DNA of 64,000 nt from an uncultured Lachnospiraceae bacterium (GCA_910587045.1 CAJULG010000002.1:229661-293660), one strand, 5' to 3'. Numbered from the stretch's first letter, positions 51,292-61,748 are shown. Program-made: numbers and translations. Notes: a model not told the origin generated them from the letters alone.

Positions 51292-54075
51292 ATGGCTCAG
51301 AAAAAGCAGAGCGGAAGAACACAAACCAATAAGAAAGGAAGCAGCCGGACGAAGCAGACTCCGGCTGCAAAGCCGCAGCAGGCAGCCGGATTTCGATTTG
51401 AGATCGTGCTGATCCTTGCATTTGCCGTGGCGGTCTTTTTGGAAATCAGTAATTTCGGCCTTTGCGGAACCGTAGGCGATATGATCAGTGGTTTTCTGTT
51501 CGGTGTATTTGGTTTTATACAGTATGGACTGCCGATTCTTGTCTTTGTCGGCATGGCGTTTCTGTTTGCCAACGGATTTTCCGGACAGGCAGTCAGAAAG
51601 ACCGTTTATACCGGAATTCTGTGTCTGGATATCTCCATGCTCGCACAGCTGATCACCGGATTCTCAGAAGGAATGAAAGCAGGTGAATTATATATGGACG
51701 CCTACTCCGGAAAATCCGGCGGTGGTTTTATCGGCGGCGGACTGGCTCTGCTCTTAAGGAACGGTGTGGGGATTGCCGGCGCTTATCTGGTAGTGATCGT
51801 TATTGCAGTCATCATGCTGATCTTAATGACAGAAAAGTCACTGATCCATCTGCTGCGAAGCAGCGGGGTCCGGCTGATGGACGGATTCCGGGATGCGAAG
51901 GAGCGGGGACAGGAATATCAGGAACGTTGGGAAGAGGAGCGTATGAGCCTGGAGGAAATCCGTGCTGCCAGACAGGCAGAGCGGGAAGCTGCGAGACAGG
52001 AGCGGAAGGAAAAGGCGAAGAATGAGCTGGATTTAAAGCGTGAAGCCGCAGAACGGGCAAAGGCAAAGGCGGAATTGGAAAAGGAAGCCGCCAGCCATCA
52101 ACAGGAGCCGGAATATGACCGGTTTCAGCATAAGATCAAAAAGGGACTGTTTCGTAATCTCACGGTACTGCCAAGTGACGGAGAGCAGGGGATCATAAAG
52201 AATGAGACCTTTCGTCAGGAAAGTCCGCTAAAGCAGGAAGAGGTTCATGAGATCACCATGACCATTGAAGAAGAGGAAGCAGAGGAGCAGGGAACAGGAG
52301 GTTACCGGCCGTCTGTGTCATCGGGAACGACGGCAGGCGGAAGAATGTCTGCTCCGGTCTCACCGGTAACGGAAATTTCTATGGCACTGGAAGAGGAAGA
52401 AGAAGAGGCGATACCGCCGGAACCGCCGGTAGAGAAGCCGGTACGGAAGCGACGGGTACAGCGGACAAAGCAGTCCGCACAGGAAACGGAGGAGGCTGTG
52501 CAGGCGGTAGAGCAGGAAATCAGCAAGCCGGCCGAAGAGCGTGTTCTTTCCTCACGTTCCGGAAACAACAGGGAAAGCAGTACGAACACAGGCGATTATC
52601 AGTTTCCGCCTCTTGATCTGTTAAAGAAGGGAAAGGGATCCAGGAAAAATAACGATGCATACATACAGGAGACCATGCAGAAGCTGCAAAGTACGCTGGA
52701 CAGCTTTGGTGTCCGGGCGACAATTACGGACTACAGTTGCGGACCGGCAGTGACCCGGTTTGAATTGCAGCCGGAGCAGGGGGTAAAGGTGAGCAAGATC
52801 GTCGGTCTGGCGGATGACATTAAGCTGAATCTGGCAGCGGCGGATATCCGTATTGAGGCTCCGATTCCGGGAAAAGCGGCAGTTGGTATTGAGATTCCGA
52901 ACAAAGAAAACACAGCGGTCATGTTTCGGGATCTGATCGAGAATGACAGCTTTCAGAAGTTTCCTTCGGATATCGCATTTGCAGTCGGTAAGGATATCAG
53001 CGGACAGGTAATGGTAGCGGATATTGCCAAGATGCCCCATCTGTTGATCGCCGGTGCGACCGGCTCCGGTAAATCCGTGTGTATCAATACGATCATTATG
53101 AGTATTCTGTATAAGGCACATCCGGATGATGTGAAGATGATCATGATCGATCCCAAGGTGGTCGAGCTGACTGCTTATAACGGGATTCCCCACTTAATGA
53201 TCCCGGTGGTGACGGATCCGAAGAAGGCGGCCGGCGCCCTGAACTGGGCAGTGATCGAAATGACGAAGCGGTATCAGATGTTTGCAGAATACAATGTCCG
53301 CAATCTGAAGGGGTATAATAAAAAGGTAGAAGAAGTGCTGGCGCAGACTGGTAAGGGCGAGGAGGAGAGTGAGATTAAGAAGCTTCCGCAGATCGTGGTG
53401 ATCGTAGATGAGCTGGCGGATCTGATGATGGTTGCCCATGGTGAAGTGGAGGATGCGATCGTGCGCTTGTCCCAGTTGGCGAGAGCTGCAGGAATCCATC
53501 TGGTCATTGCGACGCAGCGGCCGTCTGTGGATGTCATAACCGGACTGATCAAGGCCAATGTACCATCCAGGATTGCATTTGCAGTATCCTCCCTGGTGGA
53601 TTCCAGAACGATCCTGGATATGTCAGGAGCAGAAAAGCTGTTAGGAAAGGGTGATATGCTGTTTTACCCGACTGGTTTTCCGAAGCCGGTCCGGGTGCAG
53701 GGAGCCTTTGTTTCGGATGAGGAAGTGGGAGCTGTGGTTGATTTCCTGAAAGACCAGAGCCAGGAAACTGCATATGATGCAGAGATCACCAGCCAGATTG
53801 AAAGCAGTGCCGCTTCCGGCGGAGCTTCCCAGAGCAACAGTGGCGGTTCCGATCAGGATGAATATTTTCAGGATGCGGCAAGGCTGATCATAGAAAGTGA
53901 GAAAGCATCCATTGGAATGCTGCAGCGGAAATTCAAGATCGGATTTAACCGGGCGGCGCGTATTATGGATCAGCTGGCGGAGGCAGGGATCGTAGGGCCG
54001 GATGAAGGAACCAAGCCGAGAACCATATTGATGTCGCCGGAACAGTTTGAACAGTATATAGAGGAATGCGGTTGA
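51292..54075 (+). CDS. ftsK: FtsK/SpoIIIE DNA translocase
   Basis: This 927-residue protein has an N-terminal basic tail and four membrane helices (about 35-185). A long charged Ala/Glu/Lys linker (about 200-440) is followed by the alpha-beta motor with Walker A GATGSGKSVCIN, Walker B VVIVDELADLMM and HLVIATQRPSVDVITG. A C-terminal gamma winged-helix domain (about 860-925; MLQRKFKIGFNRAARIMDQL) recognises polar DNA sequences. It pumps chromosomal DNA through the division or sporulation septum. The neighbouring tepA fits the spoIIIE context, but a vegetative FtsK role cannot be separated from sequence. Confidence 0.95.
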   Translation: MAQKKQSGRTQTNKKGSSRTKQTPAAKPQQAAGFRFEIVLILAFAVAVFLEISNFGLCGTVGDMISGFLFGVFGFIQYGLPILVFVGMAFLFANGFSGQAVRKTVYTGILCLDISMLAQLITGFSEGMKAGELYMDAYSGKSGGGFIGGGLALLLRNGVGIAGAYLVVIVIAVIMLILMTEKSLIHLLRSSGVRLMDGFRDAKERGQEYQERWEEERMSLEEIRAARQAEREAARQERKEKAKNELDLKREAAERAKAKAELEKEAASHQQEPEYDRFQHKIKKGLFRNLTVLPSDGEQGIIKNETFRQESPLKQEEVHEITMTIEEEEAEEQGTGGYRPSVSSGTTAGGRMSAPVSPVTEISMALEEEEEEAIPPEPPVEKPVRKRRVQRTKQSAQETEEAVQAVEQEISKPAEERVLSSRSGNNRESSTNTGDYQFPPLDLLKKGKGSRKNNDAYIQETMQKLQSTLDSFGVRATITDYSCGPAVTRFELQPEQGVKVSKIVGLADDIKLNLAAADIRIEAPIPGKAAVGIEIPNKENTAVMFRDLIENDSFQKFPSDIAFAVGKDISGQVMVADIAKMPHLLIAGATGSGKSVCINTIIMSILYKAHPDDVKMIMIDPKVVELTAYNGIPHLMIPVVTDPKKAAGALNWAVIEMTKRYQMFAEYNVRNLKGYNKKVEEVLAQTGKGEEESEIKKLPQIVVIVDELADLMMVAHGEVEDAIVRLSQLARAAGIHLVIATQRPSVDVITGLIKANVPSRIAFAVSSLVDSRTILDMSGAEKLLGKGDMLFYPTGFPKPVRVQGAFVSDEEVGAVVDFLKDQSQETAYDAEITSQIESSAASGGASQSNSGGSDQDEYFQDAARLIIESEKASIGMLQRKFKIGFNRAARIMDQLAEAGIVGPDEGTKPRTILMSPEQFEQYIEECG

Positions 54076-54152
54076 CATTATAAGAGGAATTCGTTAGGAT
54101 TATTCCTGATACGGGAAACTGGAAATGCAGTGAAGAAAGGATATAGAAAAGA

Positions 54153-55823
54153 ATGAAAACGGACATAGAGATCGCACAGGAGGCGGAATTAAGGCCCATT
54201 GAGGAGATTGCAGCAAAGCTGGACATCCGTGCAGATGAACTGGAGCTATACGGAAAGTATAAGGCAAAACTCAGTGATGAACTGCTGGAACGGGTGCAGG
54301 AGGAACCGAATGGAAAGCTGATCCTGGTAACGGCCATTAACCCTACTCCGGCAGGTGAGGGAAAGACAACAGTTACCGTGGGACTGGGACAGGCATTCGG
54401 ACGTCTGAACAAGAAAGCCGTCATTGCGCTGCGGGAGCCCTCCCTTGGCCCCTGCTTTGGCATTAAGGGTGGTGCAGCAGGCGGCGGCCATTCCCAGGTG
54501 GTTCCCATGGAGGATCTGAATCTTCATTTTACCGGTGATTTTCATGCAGTAACATCTGCCAATAATCTGCTGGCTGCTATGCTGGATAATCATCTGCAGC
54601 AGGGAAATGAACTGGGAATCGATCCGAAGCAGATTGTCTGGAAGCGCTGTCTTGACATGAATGATCGCGCCCTTCGTAATATTATTGTAGGAATGGGCGG
54701 GAAGATGGATGGTGTGGTCCGGCAGGATGGCTTTGATATAACCGTCGCTTCCGAGATCATGGCAATTCTATGTCTGGCGGAAGATATACAGGACTTATCC
54801 CGACGCCTGGGCCGGATAATTGTTGCATATAATTATAGCGGAGATCCGGTTACTGCTGAGGATCTGCATGCAGTAGGAGCCATGACTGCTTTATTAAAGG
54901 ATGCCATGAAGCCAAACCTGATCCAGACTCTGGAACACACACCGGCCATTATCCATGGTGGCCCGTTTGCCAATATTGCCCATGGCTGTAACAGTGTGCG
55001 GGCGACCAAGGCGGCATTGCGGCTGGCGGATTATGTGATAACGGAGGCCGGCTTTGGTGCTGATCTGGGAGCGGAAAAGTTCCTGGATATCAAGTGTCGT
55101 CAGGCAGGACTGCAGCCGGATGCGGTTGTGCTGGTAGCAACTGTACGGGCATTGAAGTATAATGGCGGATTGGATAAGAGTGAACTGAATACAGAGAATA
55201 TTGATGCTTTAAGCCGGGGAATTGTCAATCTGGAGAAGCATATTGAGAATCTGAAGAAGTTTGGCGTACCGATTGTTGTAACACTGAACCGGTTTGTAAC
55301 GGATAGTGAGGCGGAGTTGGTCTTTGTAAAGAACTTCTGTGAGGAGCGGGATTGTGCATTTTCACTGGCGGAAGTATGGGAGCATGGCGGTGAGGGAGGA
55401 ATAGCGTTGGCTGAGACTGTACTTCATACGTTAGAGACAACAGAAAGCCATTATGCACCGTTATATGCGGATGAATTAAGTATCGAAGAAAAGATAGAAA
55501 CTGTTGCCAGCGGGATCTATGGTGCCGGCAGTGTTGTCTATACACCGGCGGCAAAAAAGGCCATCGAGCGTATCACTGCTCTTGGCTATGGGAATCTGCC
55601 CGTCTGTATGGCAAAGAATCAATATTCCTTATCAGACGATCCGAAACGACTTGGTCGTCCATCCGGCTTTGAACTTACAGTCCGGGAGGTATACGTCAGC
55701 GCCGGTGCGGGCTTTGTAGTTGCCATAACCGGAACTGTTATGACGATGCCGGGGCTTCCGAAGCACCCGGCGGCAGAGGGGATCGCAGTAGATGAAACCG
55801 GCAGGATCAAAGGACTGTTCTAA
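54153..55823 (+). CDS. fhs: formate-tetrahydrofolate ligase
   Basis: This 556-residue enzyme makes 10-formyl-THF from formate, THF and ATP. The ATP-binding loop TPAGEGKTTVTVGLGQA lies at about 67-83. The segment REPSLGPCFGIKGGAAGGG and the late GNLPVCMAKNQYSLSDDP are family signatures. It is followed by folD, giving a one-carbon pair that supplies purine synthesis and the formyl donor used by Fmt. Confidence 0.97.
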   Translation: MKTDIEIAQEAELRPIEEIAAKLDIRADELELYGKYKAKLSDELLERVQEEPNGKLILVTAINPTPAGEGKTTVTVGLGQAFGRLNKKAVIALREPSLGPCFGIKGGAAGGGHSQVVPMEDLNLHFTGDFHAVTSANNLLAAMLDNHLQQGNELGIDPKQIVWKRCLDMNDRALRNIIVGMGGKMDGVVRQDGFDITVASEIMAILCLAEDIQDLSRRLGRIIVAYNYSGDPVTAEDLHAVGAMTALLKDAMKPNLIQTLEHTPAIIHGGPFANIAHGCNSVRATKAALRLADYVITEAGFGADLGAEKFLDIKCRQAGLQPDAVVLVATVRALKYNGGLDKSELNTENIDALSRGIVNLEKHIENLKKFGVPIVVTLNRFVTDSEAELVFVKNFCEERDCAFSLAEVWEHGGEGGIALAETVLHTLETTESHYAPLYADELSIEEKIETVASGIYGAGSVVYTPAAKKAIERITALGYGNLPVCMAKNQYSLSDDPKRLGRPSGFELTVREVYVSAGAGFVVAITGTVMTMPGLPKHPAAEGIAVDETGRIKGLF

Positions 55824-55899
55824 CAGTCGGCAGCCGGAAAGAAGTGGAGCAGCGATCAGGAGTAAATAAAACAGATAGAGAAGATACAGGAGGAGGCCT

Positions 55900-56748
55900 A
55901 TGGCACAGGTAATTGACGGGAAGCGGATTTCCCGGGAGATCAAGGATGAATTAAAGAAGCAGGTAGCAGCATACAGGGAACAGGGAACGGAGATCGCCCT
56001 TGCCGTGATCCAGGTGGGACAGGATCCGGCATCTACCGTATATGTAGGGAATAAGAAAAAGGCATGTGAATATATAGGGATCCGTTCTGCGGCTTATGAA
56101 CTGCCGGAGGAGACAACAGAGGAGGAACTGTTGGAACTGATCGGAAAACTGAATCGGGATGCTTCCATCTACGGGATTCTGGTACAGCTGCCGCTTCCAA
56201 AGCAAATAAACGAGGATCACATTATTCAGGCGATCGCTCCGGAGAAGGATGTAGACGGGTTCCATCCCCAGAGCGTGGGCCGGCTGAGTATCGGACAGCC
56301 AGGTTTCGTATCCTGTACGCCGGCCGGGATCATTCAGCTGTTAAAGCGGAGTGATATTCCTATTGAGGGAAAGGAATGTGTAGTCATTGGCAGAAGCAAT
56401 ATTGTAGGAAAACCGATGGCCCTGTTATTGCTGCGGGAGAATGGAACCGTAACGATCTGTCATTCGAAAACGCAGAATATAAAAGAGATCACCCGGCGGG
56501 CGGATATTCTGGTGGCTGCGGTAGGGAGACCAAAGATGATCGATGCTTCCTATGTGAAGGAGGGGGCAGTAGTCATTGATGTGGGAATCCATCGGGATGC
56601 AGATAATAAGCTTTGCGGTGATGTGGACTTCGATTCAGTTGCACCGGTTGCAGGTGCCATTACTCCGGTTCCGGGCGGCGTGGGACCTATGACCATTGCC
56701 ATGCTGATGCATAACTGCGTTGAGGCGGTAGAGCTTCGAAAGGGTTAG
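55900..56748 (+). CDS. folD: methylene-THF dehydrogenase/cyclohydrolase
   Basis: This 282-residue bifunctional enzyme interconverts methylene-, methenyl- and 10-formyl-THF with NADP. YVGNKKKACEYIGI contains the catalytic Lys, QLPLPKQIN follows, and VVIGRSNIVGKPMALLL is the cofactor-binding region. The C-terminal PGGVGPMT is complete. AGGAGG precedes the ATG. Confidence 0.97.
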   Translation: MAQVIDGKRISREIKDELKKQVAAYREQGTEIALAVIQVGQDPASTVYVGNKKKACEYIGIRSAAYELPEETTEEELLELIGKLNRDASIYGILVQLPLPKQINEDHIIQAIAPEKDVDGFHPQSVGRLSIGQPGFVSCTPAGIIQLLKRSDIPIEGKECVVIGRSNIVGKPMALLLLRENGTVTICHSKTQNIKEITRRADILVAAVGRPKMIDASYVKEGAVVIDVGIHRDADNKLCGDVDFDSVAPVAGAITPVPGGVGPMTIAMLMHNCVEAVELRKG

Positions 56749-56763
56749 AAAGAGGAACCAAGG

Positions 56764-58101
56764 ATGAATATTTTGTTTGTTTCCCTGGGGTGTGATAAGA
56801 ATCTGGTGGATAGTGAGGTCATGCTTCATCTGTTAAAGGAACAGGGCTATGATATAACCAATGAGGAACAGGAGGCAGATGCAGCAGTTGTGAACACGTG
56901 CTGCTTCATTCACGATGCCAAGGAGGAAAGTATAAACACTATACTGGAACTGGCGGATCTGAAGCGGACGGCAAGGCTGAAGGCATTGATCGTGACCGGC
57001 TGTCTGGCACAGCGATACCAGAAGGAAATTCAGGAGGAGATCCCGGAAGTGGATGCCATTCTTGGCGCTGCGAATATTGATGATATCGCAGCAGTGGTGG
57101 GAGAAGCGCTTGGGGGGAAGAAGATGATCTGCAGCAGGGACATACAGTATTTACCGAAGGGGCTGACGGATCGCCTGGTCACGACAGGAACTGCCATGGC
57201 GTATTTGAAAATTGCTGAAGGCTGCAGTAAATATTGTACGTATTGTATTATTCCGTATCTTCGTGGACACTATAGAAGTATTCCAATGGAAGAGATACTG
57301 GAAGCTGCCGGTAAGCTGGCCGCGGCAGGCTATAAAGAGCTGGTGCTGGTTGCACAGGAGACGACACTGTACGGGCAGGATCTGTATGGAGAGAAACGTC
57401 TCCCTCAGTTACTGGAGGCATTAAGCCGGATAGACGGAATCCGGTGGCTTCGTCTGTTGTACTGTTATCCGGAGGAGATTACGGATGAACTGATTCAGAC
57501 CATGGCAGAGAATCCGAAGATCTGTCACTATATTGATATGCCGATCCAGCATTCTGAGGATGAGATCCTGAAAGCTATGGGCAGGCGTACCAACCGGAAG
57601 CAGATCCTGGATGTGATCCGGCGCCTGCGGACTGCCATGCCGGATCTTGTGCTGCGGACGACTTTGATTACCGGATTTCCGGGAGAGACGAGGGAACAGC
57701 ATGAGGCATTGCTTCAATTCGTGGATGAGACAGAGTTTGAACGTTTAGGAGTATTTCCGTATTCGCCGGAGGAAGGGACCAGAGCGGCAGAGTTTCCGGA
57801 TCCGGTGGATGAGGCAGTGAAGGAGCAGCGGCAGCGGGAGATCATGCTGCTCCAGCAGGAGGTATCCTATGATAATAATCAGCGTATGATCGGCAGAATC
57901 CTGGAGGTTCTGATAGAGGGATATCTGTATGAGGAATCGGTATATATCGGACGTTCCTACCGGGAGGCACCCGGTGTAGACGGCTATATTTTTGTATCTT
58001 CTGCAGAGGAGATCCTTTCCGGTGATATGGTGAAGGTCCGGATTACAGATGCGAATGAATATGATCTGATTGGGGAGGTAGTATATGAATTTACCGAATA
58101 A
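56764..58101 (+). CDS. rimO: ribosomal protein S12 methylthiotransferase
   Basis: This 445-residue radical SAM methylthiotransferase modifies a conserved Asp of ribosomal protein S12. The UPF0004 domain begins FVSLGCDKNLVDSEVML, the radical SAM motif is CSKYCTYCIIPYLRG (about 154-168), and a C-terminal TRAM domain ends the protein. It overlaps pgsA by 17 bp, the rimO-pgsA-cinA order being common in Clostridia. Confidence 0.96.
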   Translation: MNILFVSLGCDKNLVDSEVMLHLLKEQGYDITNEEQEADAAVVNTCCFIHDAKEESINTILELADLKRTARLKALIVTGCLAQRYQKEIQEEIPEVDAILGAANIDDIAAVVGEALGGKKMICSRDIQYLPKGLTDRLVTTGTAMAYLKIAEGCSKYCTYCIIPYLRGHYRSIPMEEILEAAGKLAAAGYKELVLVAQETTLYGQDLYGEKRLPQLLEALSRIDGIRWLRLLYCYPEEITDELIQTMAENPKICHYIDMPIQHSEDEILKAMGRRTNRKQILDVIRRLRTAMPDLVLRTTLITGFPGETREQHEALLQFVDETEFERLGVFPYSPEEGTRAAEFPDPVDEAVKEQRQREIMLLQQEVSYDNNQRMIGRILEVLIEGYLYEESVYIGRSYREAPGVDGYIFVSSAEEILSGDMVKVRITDANEYDLIGEVVYEFTE

Positions 58102-58660
58102 GCTTACGATTTTCAGGGTGATCCTGATACCCTTTTTTCTGGTGGCACTCATGCTTCCCATGATACCTGCGGGAAAATGGATCGCAGTCGGAATCTTTAT
58201 ACTGGCCAGCCTGACTGATTTATTCGACGGCAGGCTGGCCAGAAAATATAATATGGTCACCGATTTCGGTAAATTTATGGATCCTCTGGCAGACAAGCTT
58301 CTGGTTTGCTCTGCCATGATCGCTCTGATCGAAATGAACCGGATCCCGGCCTGGGTGGTCATTGTCATCATTGCCCGGGAATTCATTATCAGCGGCTTCC
58401 GGCTGGTGGCATCCGATCAGGGAACCGTGATCGCAGCCAGTTATTGGGGAAAAGTAAAAACCACGTTTCAGATGCTGATGGTGATCCTGCTGATCACAGA
58501 CTTAAGTGCGGATATTCCGTCCGCTTCCGGGATCATTATTCTGACGGAACAGATACTTATTTACAGTTCACTGCTCCTGACCGTGATTTCCCTGGTGGAT
58601 TATCTGGTTAAGAATCGCGGAGTATTATCAGAACAGAAAAAGGACGGAGATCAGATATGA
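58085..58660 (+). CDS. pgsA: phosphatidylglycerophosphate synthase
   Basis: This 191-residue CDP-alcohol phosphatidyltransferase forms phosphatidylglycerophosphate from CDP-diacylglycerol and glycerol-3-phosphate in the membrane. The motif DGRLARKYN...GKFMDPLADK carries the conserved aspartates. Several membrane helices are seen. It overlaps rimO at the start and the next gene by 4 bp (ATGA). Confidence 0.95.
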   Translation: MNLPNKLTIFRVILIPFFLVALMLPMIPAGKWIAVGIFILASLTDLFDGRLARKYNMVTDFGKFMDPLADKLLVCSAMIALIEMNRIPAWVVIVIIAREFIISGFRLVASDQGTVIAASYWGKVKTTFQMLMVILLITDLSADIPSASGIIILTEQILIYSSLLLTVISLVDYLVKNRGVLSEQKKDGDQI

Positions 58661-59187
58661 AAATGAATGTTCCGATCATATCAGTGGAAGAAGGGGCTGA
58701 TATTGAAGTCAGGGCAGTGGAACTGCTTGCAAAACGAGGACTTACCATTACCACAGCAGAATCCTGTACCGGAGGCCTGCTTGCCGGGCGTCTTGTAAAT
58801 GTGGCAGGCGCCTCCGGGGTCTTTGGCAGAGGCTTTGTAACCTATGCAAATGAAGCAAAGGAGGAGGAGCTGGGCGTAAAGAAGTCTACGCTGGCCAGGC
58901 ATGGGGCAGTCTCAAAGCAGACGGTAAAGCAGATGGCAAGAGGAGCGGCGGCACATGCAAAGGCGGATGTTGCCATAGCCGTGACCGGACTGGCAGGACC
59001 GGAGGGCGGAACACCGGAACAGCCGGTGGGCCTGGTTTATATCGGCATATATTATCTGGACAGGGTATATTGGCAGGAATGTCATTTTAGCGGTACCCGG
59101 ATGCAGATCCGGCAGGCGGCTGTTGTGAACAGCCTGCATTTTTTAATTGCATTATTTGGTTGTAATCCAGAGATTAAAGGTGTATAA
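58657..59187 (+). CDS. CinA C-terminal-domain protein (PncC-type amidohydrolase)
   Basis: This 176-residue protein is equivalent to the C-terminal domain of CinA, i.e. stand-alone PncC/YgaD. TTAESCTGGLLAGRL, GVFGRGFVTYANEAK and AVTGLAGPEGGTPEQPVGLVYI are characteristic. Studied members deamidate nicotinamide mononucleotide. The N-terminal molybdopterin-like domain of full CinA is absent; about 20 extra residues precede the domain. Confidence 0.9.
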   Translation: MKMNVPIISVEEGADIEVRAVELLAKRGLTITTAESCTGGLLAGRLVNVAGASGVFGRGFVTYANEAKEEELGVKKSTLARHGAVSKQTVKQMARGAAAHAKADVAIAVTGLAGPEGGTPEQPVGLVYIGIYYLDRVYWQECHFSGTRMQIRQAAVVNSLHFLIALFGCNPEIKGV

Positions 59188-59188
59188 T
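59160..59188 (+). promoter_or_regulatory. promoter for the OFA transporter
   Basis: TTGTAA (59160-59165) and a perfect TATAAT (59183-59188) are separated by 17 bp and overlap the end of the upstream gene. The start codon is 80 bp downstream. Confidence 0.5.
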
Positions 59189-59267
59189 AACCCTGTTTGA
59201 TTTCTGTCTTTTAATAAGAAAGGACAGGAACGAACCAACAAAATAAAACACAAAGGAAGTATGAATT

Positions 59268-60647
59268 ATGGGTGAGAGTGTGAAAAAGACTGGAGGCTGG
59301 CGGACCAATAAATGGGTGCGTGCAGCAATTCCTGCATTGTTGCTTCATTGCAGTATCGGTACTGTTTACTGCTGGTCGATCTTTAGCCAGGAAATCGCGG
59401 ATTACATTGGTTTTTCCAAGGGTGCTACCGAGTGGGCATTCAGCTTTGCGATATTCTTCCTGGGTATGTCCGCAGCATTTTTAGGCAATGTAGTGGAGAA
59501 GGATATACATAAGTCCTCATTGATCGCTGCAATCTGTTTTGCTGCAGGTATGGCGGGTACCGGATTCTTTATTTACTATGGCGGCCTGCATCAGGGCAGT
59601 ATGCTGGCGCTGATCGGAATCTATCTCTGCTATGGTCTGATCATGGGAATCGGTCTTGGTACCGGATATTTATCTCCGGTGAAGACCCTGATGCTCTGGT
59701 TTGAGGATCGGAAAGGGCTTGCAACCGGACTGGCAGTAGCCGGCTTCGGTGCTGCAAAGGCAATCGCCAGCCCGATCATGCAGTCCATGTTGAAGAACTT
59801 AGGCGAGGGCGGTATCTACAAGATGTTTCTGATTCTGGCAGTGGTATATTTCGTTATGATGTTCGTCGGACATCTTCTGTTAAAGAAGCCGGAGGGCTGG
59901 CATGAACCACAGAAGCAGGAAAAGGGACAGGGAATCTTTGCGGTGATCAAATCGAAGCCGATTGCCAATTATATCGGTATCTGGCTTATGTTCTACATTA
60001 ATATCACCTGTGGCCTGGCATTGATCTCGCAGGAAAAAATGATCGTAAAGTGTATTGGTCTGGCAGGTGCGGCAGGTATTATTTCTACCATATCCGCGGT
60101 ATTTAATGCAGGCGGCCGGCTTGGTTTTTCTGCATGGGCGGATAAGATGAAGGACCGGAATACGATCTATAAGCTGATCTTTATTTTATCCATTGCATTT
60201 ACGGGAATTGTTATCTTAACCGGCGGTATTAAGAACGGAGAGGGCAATCTGCTCCTGACGATTCTGGTACTTGGCCTGATCTTTGTTGTCAATGCCGGTT
60301 ACGGCGGCGGATTCTCCAATGTACCGACGCTGCTATCCGACCATTATGGCATGAGCAATATCAGTGCCATTCACGGAATTACATTATCCGCATGGGCATT
60401 TGCCGGATTGACCGGTAATCAGCTGGCAACCTGGATCGTGAATCGCTTCGGAACGCCGGTACAGATCGAACATGCCCTTGCAGACGGTTCCGTAGAACTG
60501 CTGACCGTGAATCCGACAGGATATCAATATGTGTTGTATGCTACCGTTGTGCTTTATATTCTGGCACTGATCGTCTGTCTGGTTATGGTGCGGCCGACCG
60601 ATAAAGCGCTGGCGGCAAAGCAGGCAAAGAAATCTGCACAGGCATAA
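59268..60647 (+). CDS. OFA-family MFS transporter
   Basis: This 459-residue membrane protein has about 12 helices. It opens RAAIPALLLHCSIGTVYCWS and carries GLGTGYLSPVKTLMLWF and DRKGLATGLAVAGFGAAK, features of the oxalate/formate antiporter family. The named substrate of the family founder should not be assumed; OFA members also move other small carboxylates. It is 28 bp upstream of DAHP synthase, but no functional link is evident. Confidence 0.88.
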   Translation: MGESVKKTGGWRTNKWVRAAIPALLLHCSIGTVYCWSIFSQEIADYIGFSKGATEWAFSFAIFFLGMSAAFLGNVVEKDIHKSSLIAAICFAAGMAGTGFFIYYGGLHQGSMLALIGIYLCYGLIMGIGLGTGYLSPVKTLMLWFEDRKGLATGLAVAGFGAAKAIASPIMQSMLKNLGEGGIYKMFLILAVVYFVMMFVGHLLLKKPEGWHEPQKQEKGQGIFAVIKSKPIANYIGIWLMFYINITCGLALISQEKMIVKCIGLAGAAGIISTISAVFNAGGRLGFSAWADKMKDRNTIYKLIFILSIAFTGIVILTGGIKNGEGNLLLTILVLGLIFVVNAGYGGGFSNVPTLLSDHYGMSNISAIHGITLSAWAFAGLTGNQLATWIVNRFGTPVQIEHALADGSVELLTVNPTGYQYVLYATVVLYILALIVCLVMVRPTDKALAAKQAKKSAQA

Positions 60648-60675
60648 GAAAACCTGTAAAGGATAGGAGAAGACC

Positions 60676-61704
60676 ATGAGTTTACATTTAATAAAAAAAG
60701 TACCCACTGCGCAGGAATTACAGGATATGCTTCCGATGACAGAGGAACTGAAGCAGATAAAGTCGGAACGGGATGCCAGGATCCGGGAGGTATTTACCGG
60801 AGAGTCTGATCAGTTTTTAATGATCATTGGTCCCTGCTCGGCAGATAACGAGACTGCAGTGTTGGACTATGTGACCCGTTTAGCTGAGGTACAGGAGGAA
60901 GTGAAGGACAAGATTCTGATCATTCCCCGGATCTATACCAACAAACCAAGGACCACAGGAGCCGGTTATAAGGGTATGCTGCATCAGCCGGATCCGGAAA
61001 AGGCCCCGGATCTGTTTGAGGGTGTCAAGGCCATCCGGAAGATGCATATTGACGCGATCCGGGCTACCGGACTGACTGCCGCAGATGAGATGTTATATTC
61101 CGAGAACTGGCAGTATCTGGAGGACATCCTTTCCTATGTCGCCATCGGAGCAAGAAGTGTGGAGGATCAGCAGCACAGGATCGTGACCTCCGGCATGAAT
61201 ATTCCGGCGGGCATGAAGAATCCGACCAGTGGAGATCTGACTGTAATGATGAACTCCTGTCTGGCAGGACAGATGAAGCATACTTTTTTGTATACCGGCT
61301 GGGAAACCAAGTCGGACGGGAATGATCTGGTGCATTGTATCCTGCGGGGTGCGGTGAATAAGCATGGACAGTCCATTTCCAATTATCATTATGAGGATCT
61401 GATGCTGCTGGTGGATTTATATCAGAAGTTTGAATTAAAGAATCCTGCCTGCATTGTAGATGCCAATCATAACAATTCCGGTAAGCAGTGGGCAGAACAG
61501 CCGCGTATTGTTAAAGAGGTTCTGCACAGTATGCGTCATTCGGCTGACATTCGGAAACTGGTAAAGGGTGTTATGGTAGAAAGCTATATTGAGGATGGCA
61601 ATCAGCCGATTGATGGGGGATGTTATGGAAAGTCTATTACCGATCCATGCCTGGGCTGGGAGAAGTCCAGAGAGCTGATCCTGGAAGTGGCAGAATTACT
61701 GTAA
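60676..61704 (+). CDS. aroF: DAHP synthase (class I, AroG/F/H type)
   Basis: This 342-residue enzyme condenses PEP and erythrose-4-phosphate in the first step of the shikimate pathway. MIIGPCSADNE, RIYTNKPRTTGAGYKG, GARSVEDQQHR and CIVDANHNNSGKQW are signature motifs of the E. coli-type enzyme. It probably has feedback control by an aromatic amino acid, but the effector cannot be read from sequence. A strong terminator follows. Confidence 0.95.
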   Translation: MSLHLIKKVPTAQELQDMLPMTEELKQIKSERDARIREVFTGESDQFLMIIGPCSADNETAVLDYVTRLAEVQEEVKDKILIIPRIYTNKPRTTGAGYKGMLHQPDPEKAPDLFEGVKAIRKMHIDAIRATGLTAADEMLYSENWQYLEDILSYVAIGARSVEDQQHRIVTSGMNIPAGMKNPTSGDLTVMMNSCLAGQMKHTFLYTGWETKSDGNDLVHCILRGAVNKHGQSISNYHYEDLMLLVDLYQKFELKNPACIVDANHNNSGKQWAEQPRIVKEVLHSMRHSADIRKLVKGVMVESYIEDGNQPIDGGCYGKSITDPCLGWEKSRELILEVAELL

Positions 61705-61748
61705 GGATGATTTGTGACAGGATATCATTTTGAAATCTGTATGAATGT

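Noticed and set aside
54076..54152. THF riboswitch upstream of fhs
   Set aside because: Only a 6-bp AGGAAT/ATTCCT hairpin is visible. The THF-binding core is absent.
59111..59144. Terminator-like hairpin (GGCTGTT/AACAGCC then T-run)
   Set aside because: It lies inside the CinA-like reading frame, and only 7 bp pair cleanly before mismatches. It is probably incidental, though weak attenuation cannot be excluded.
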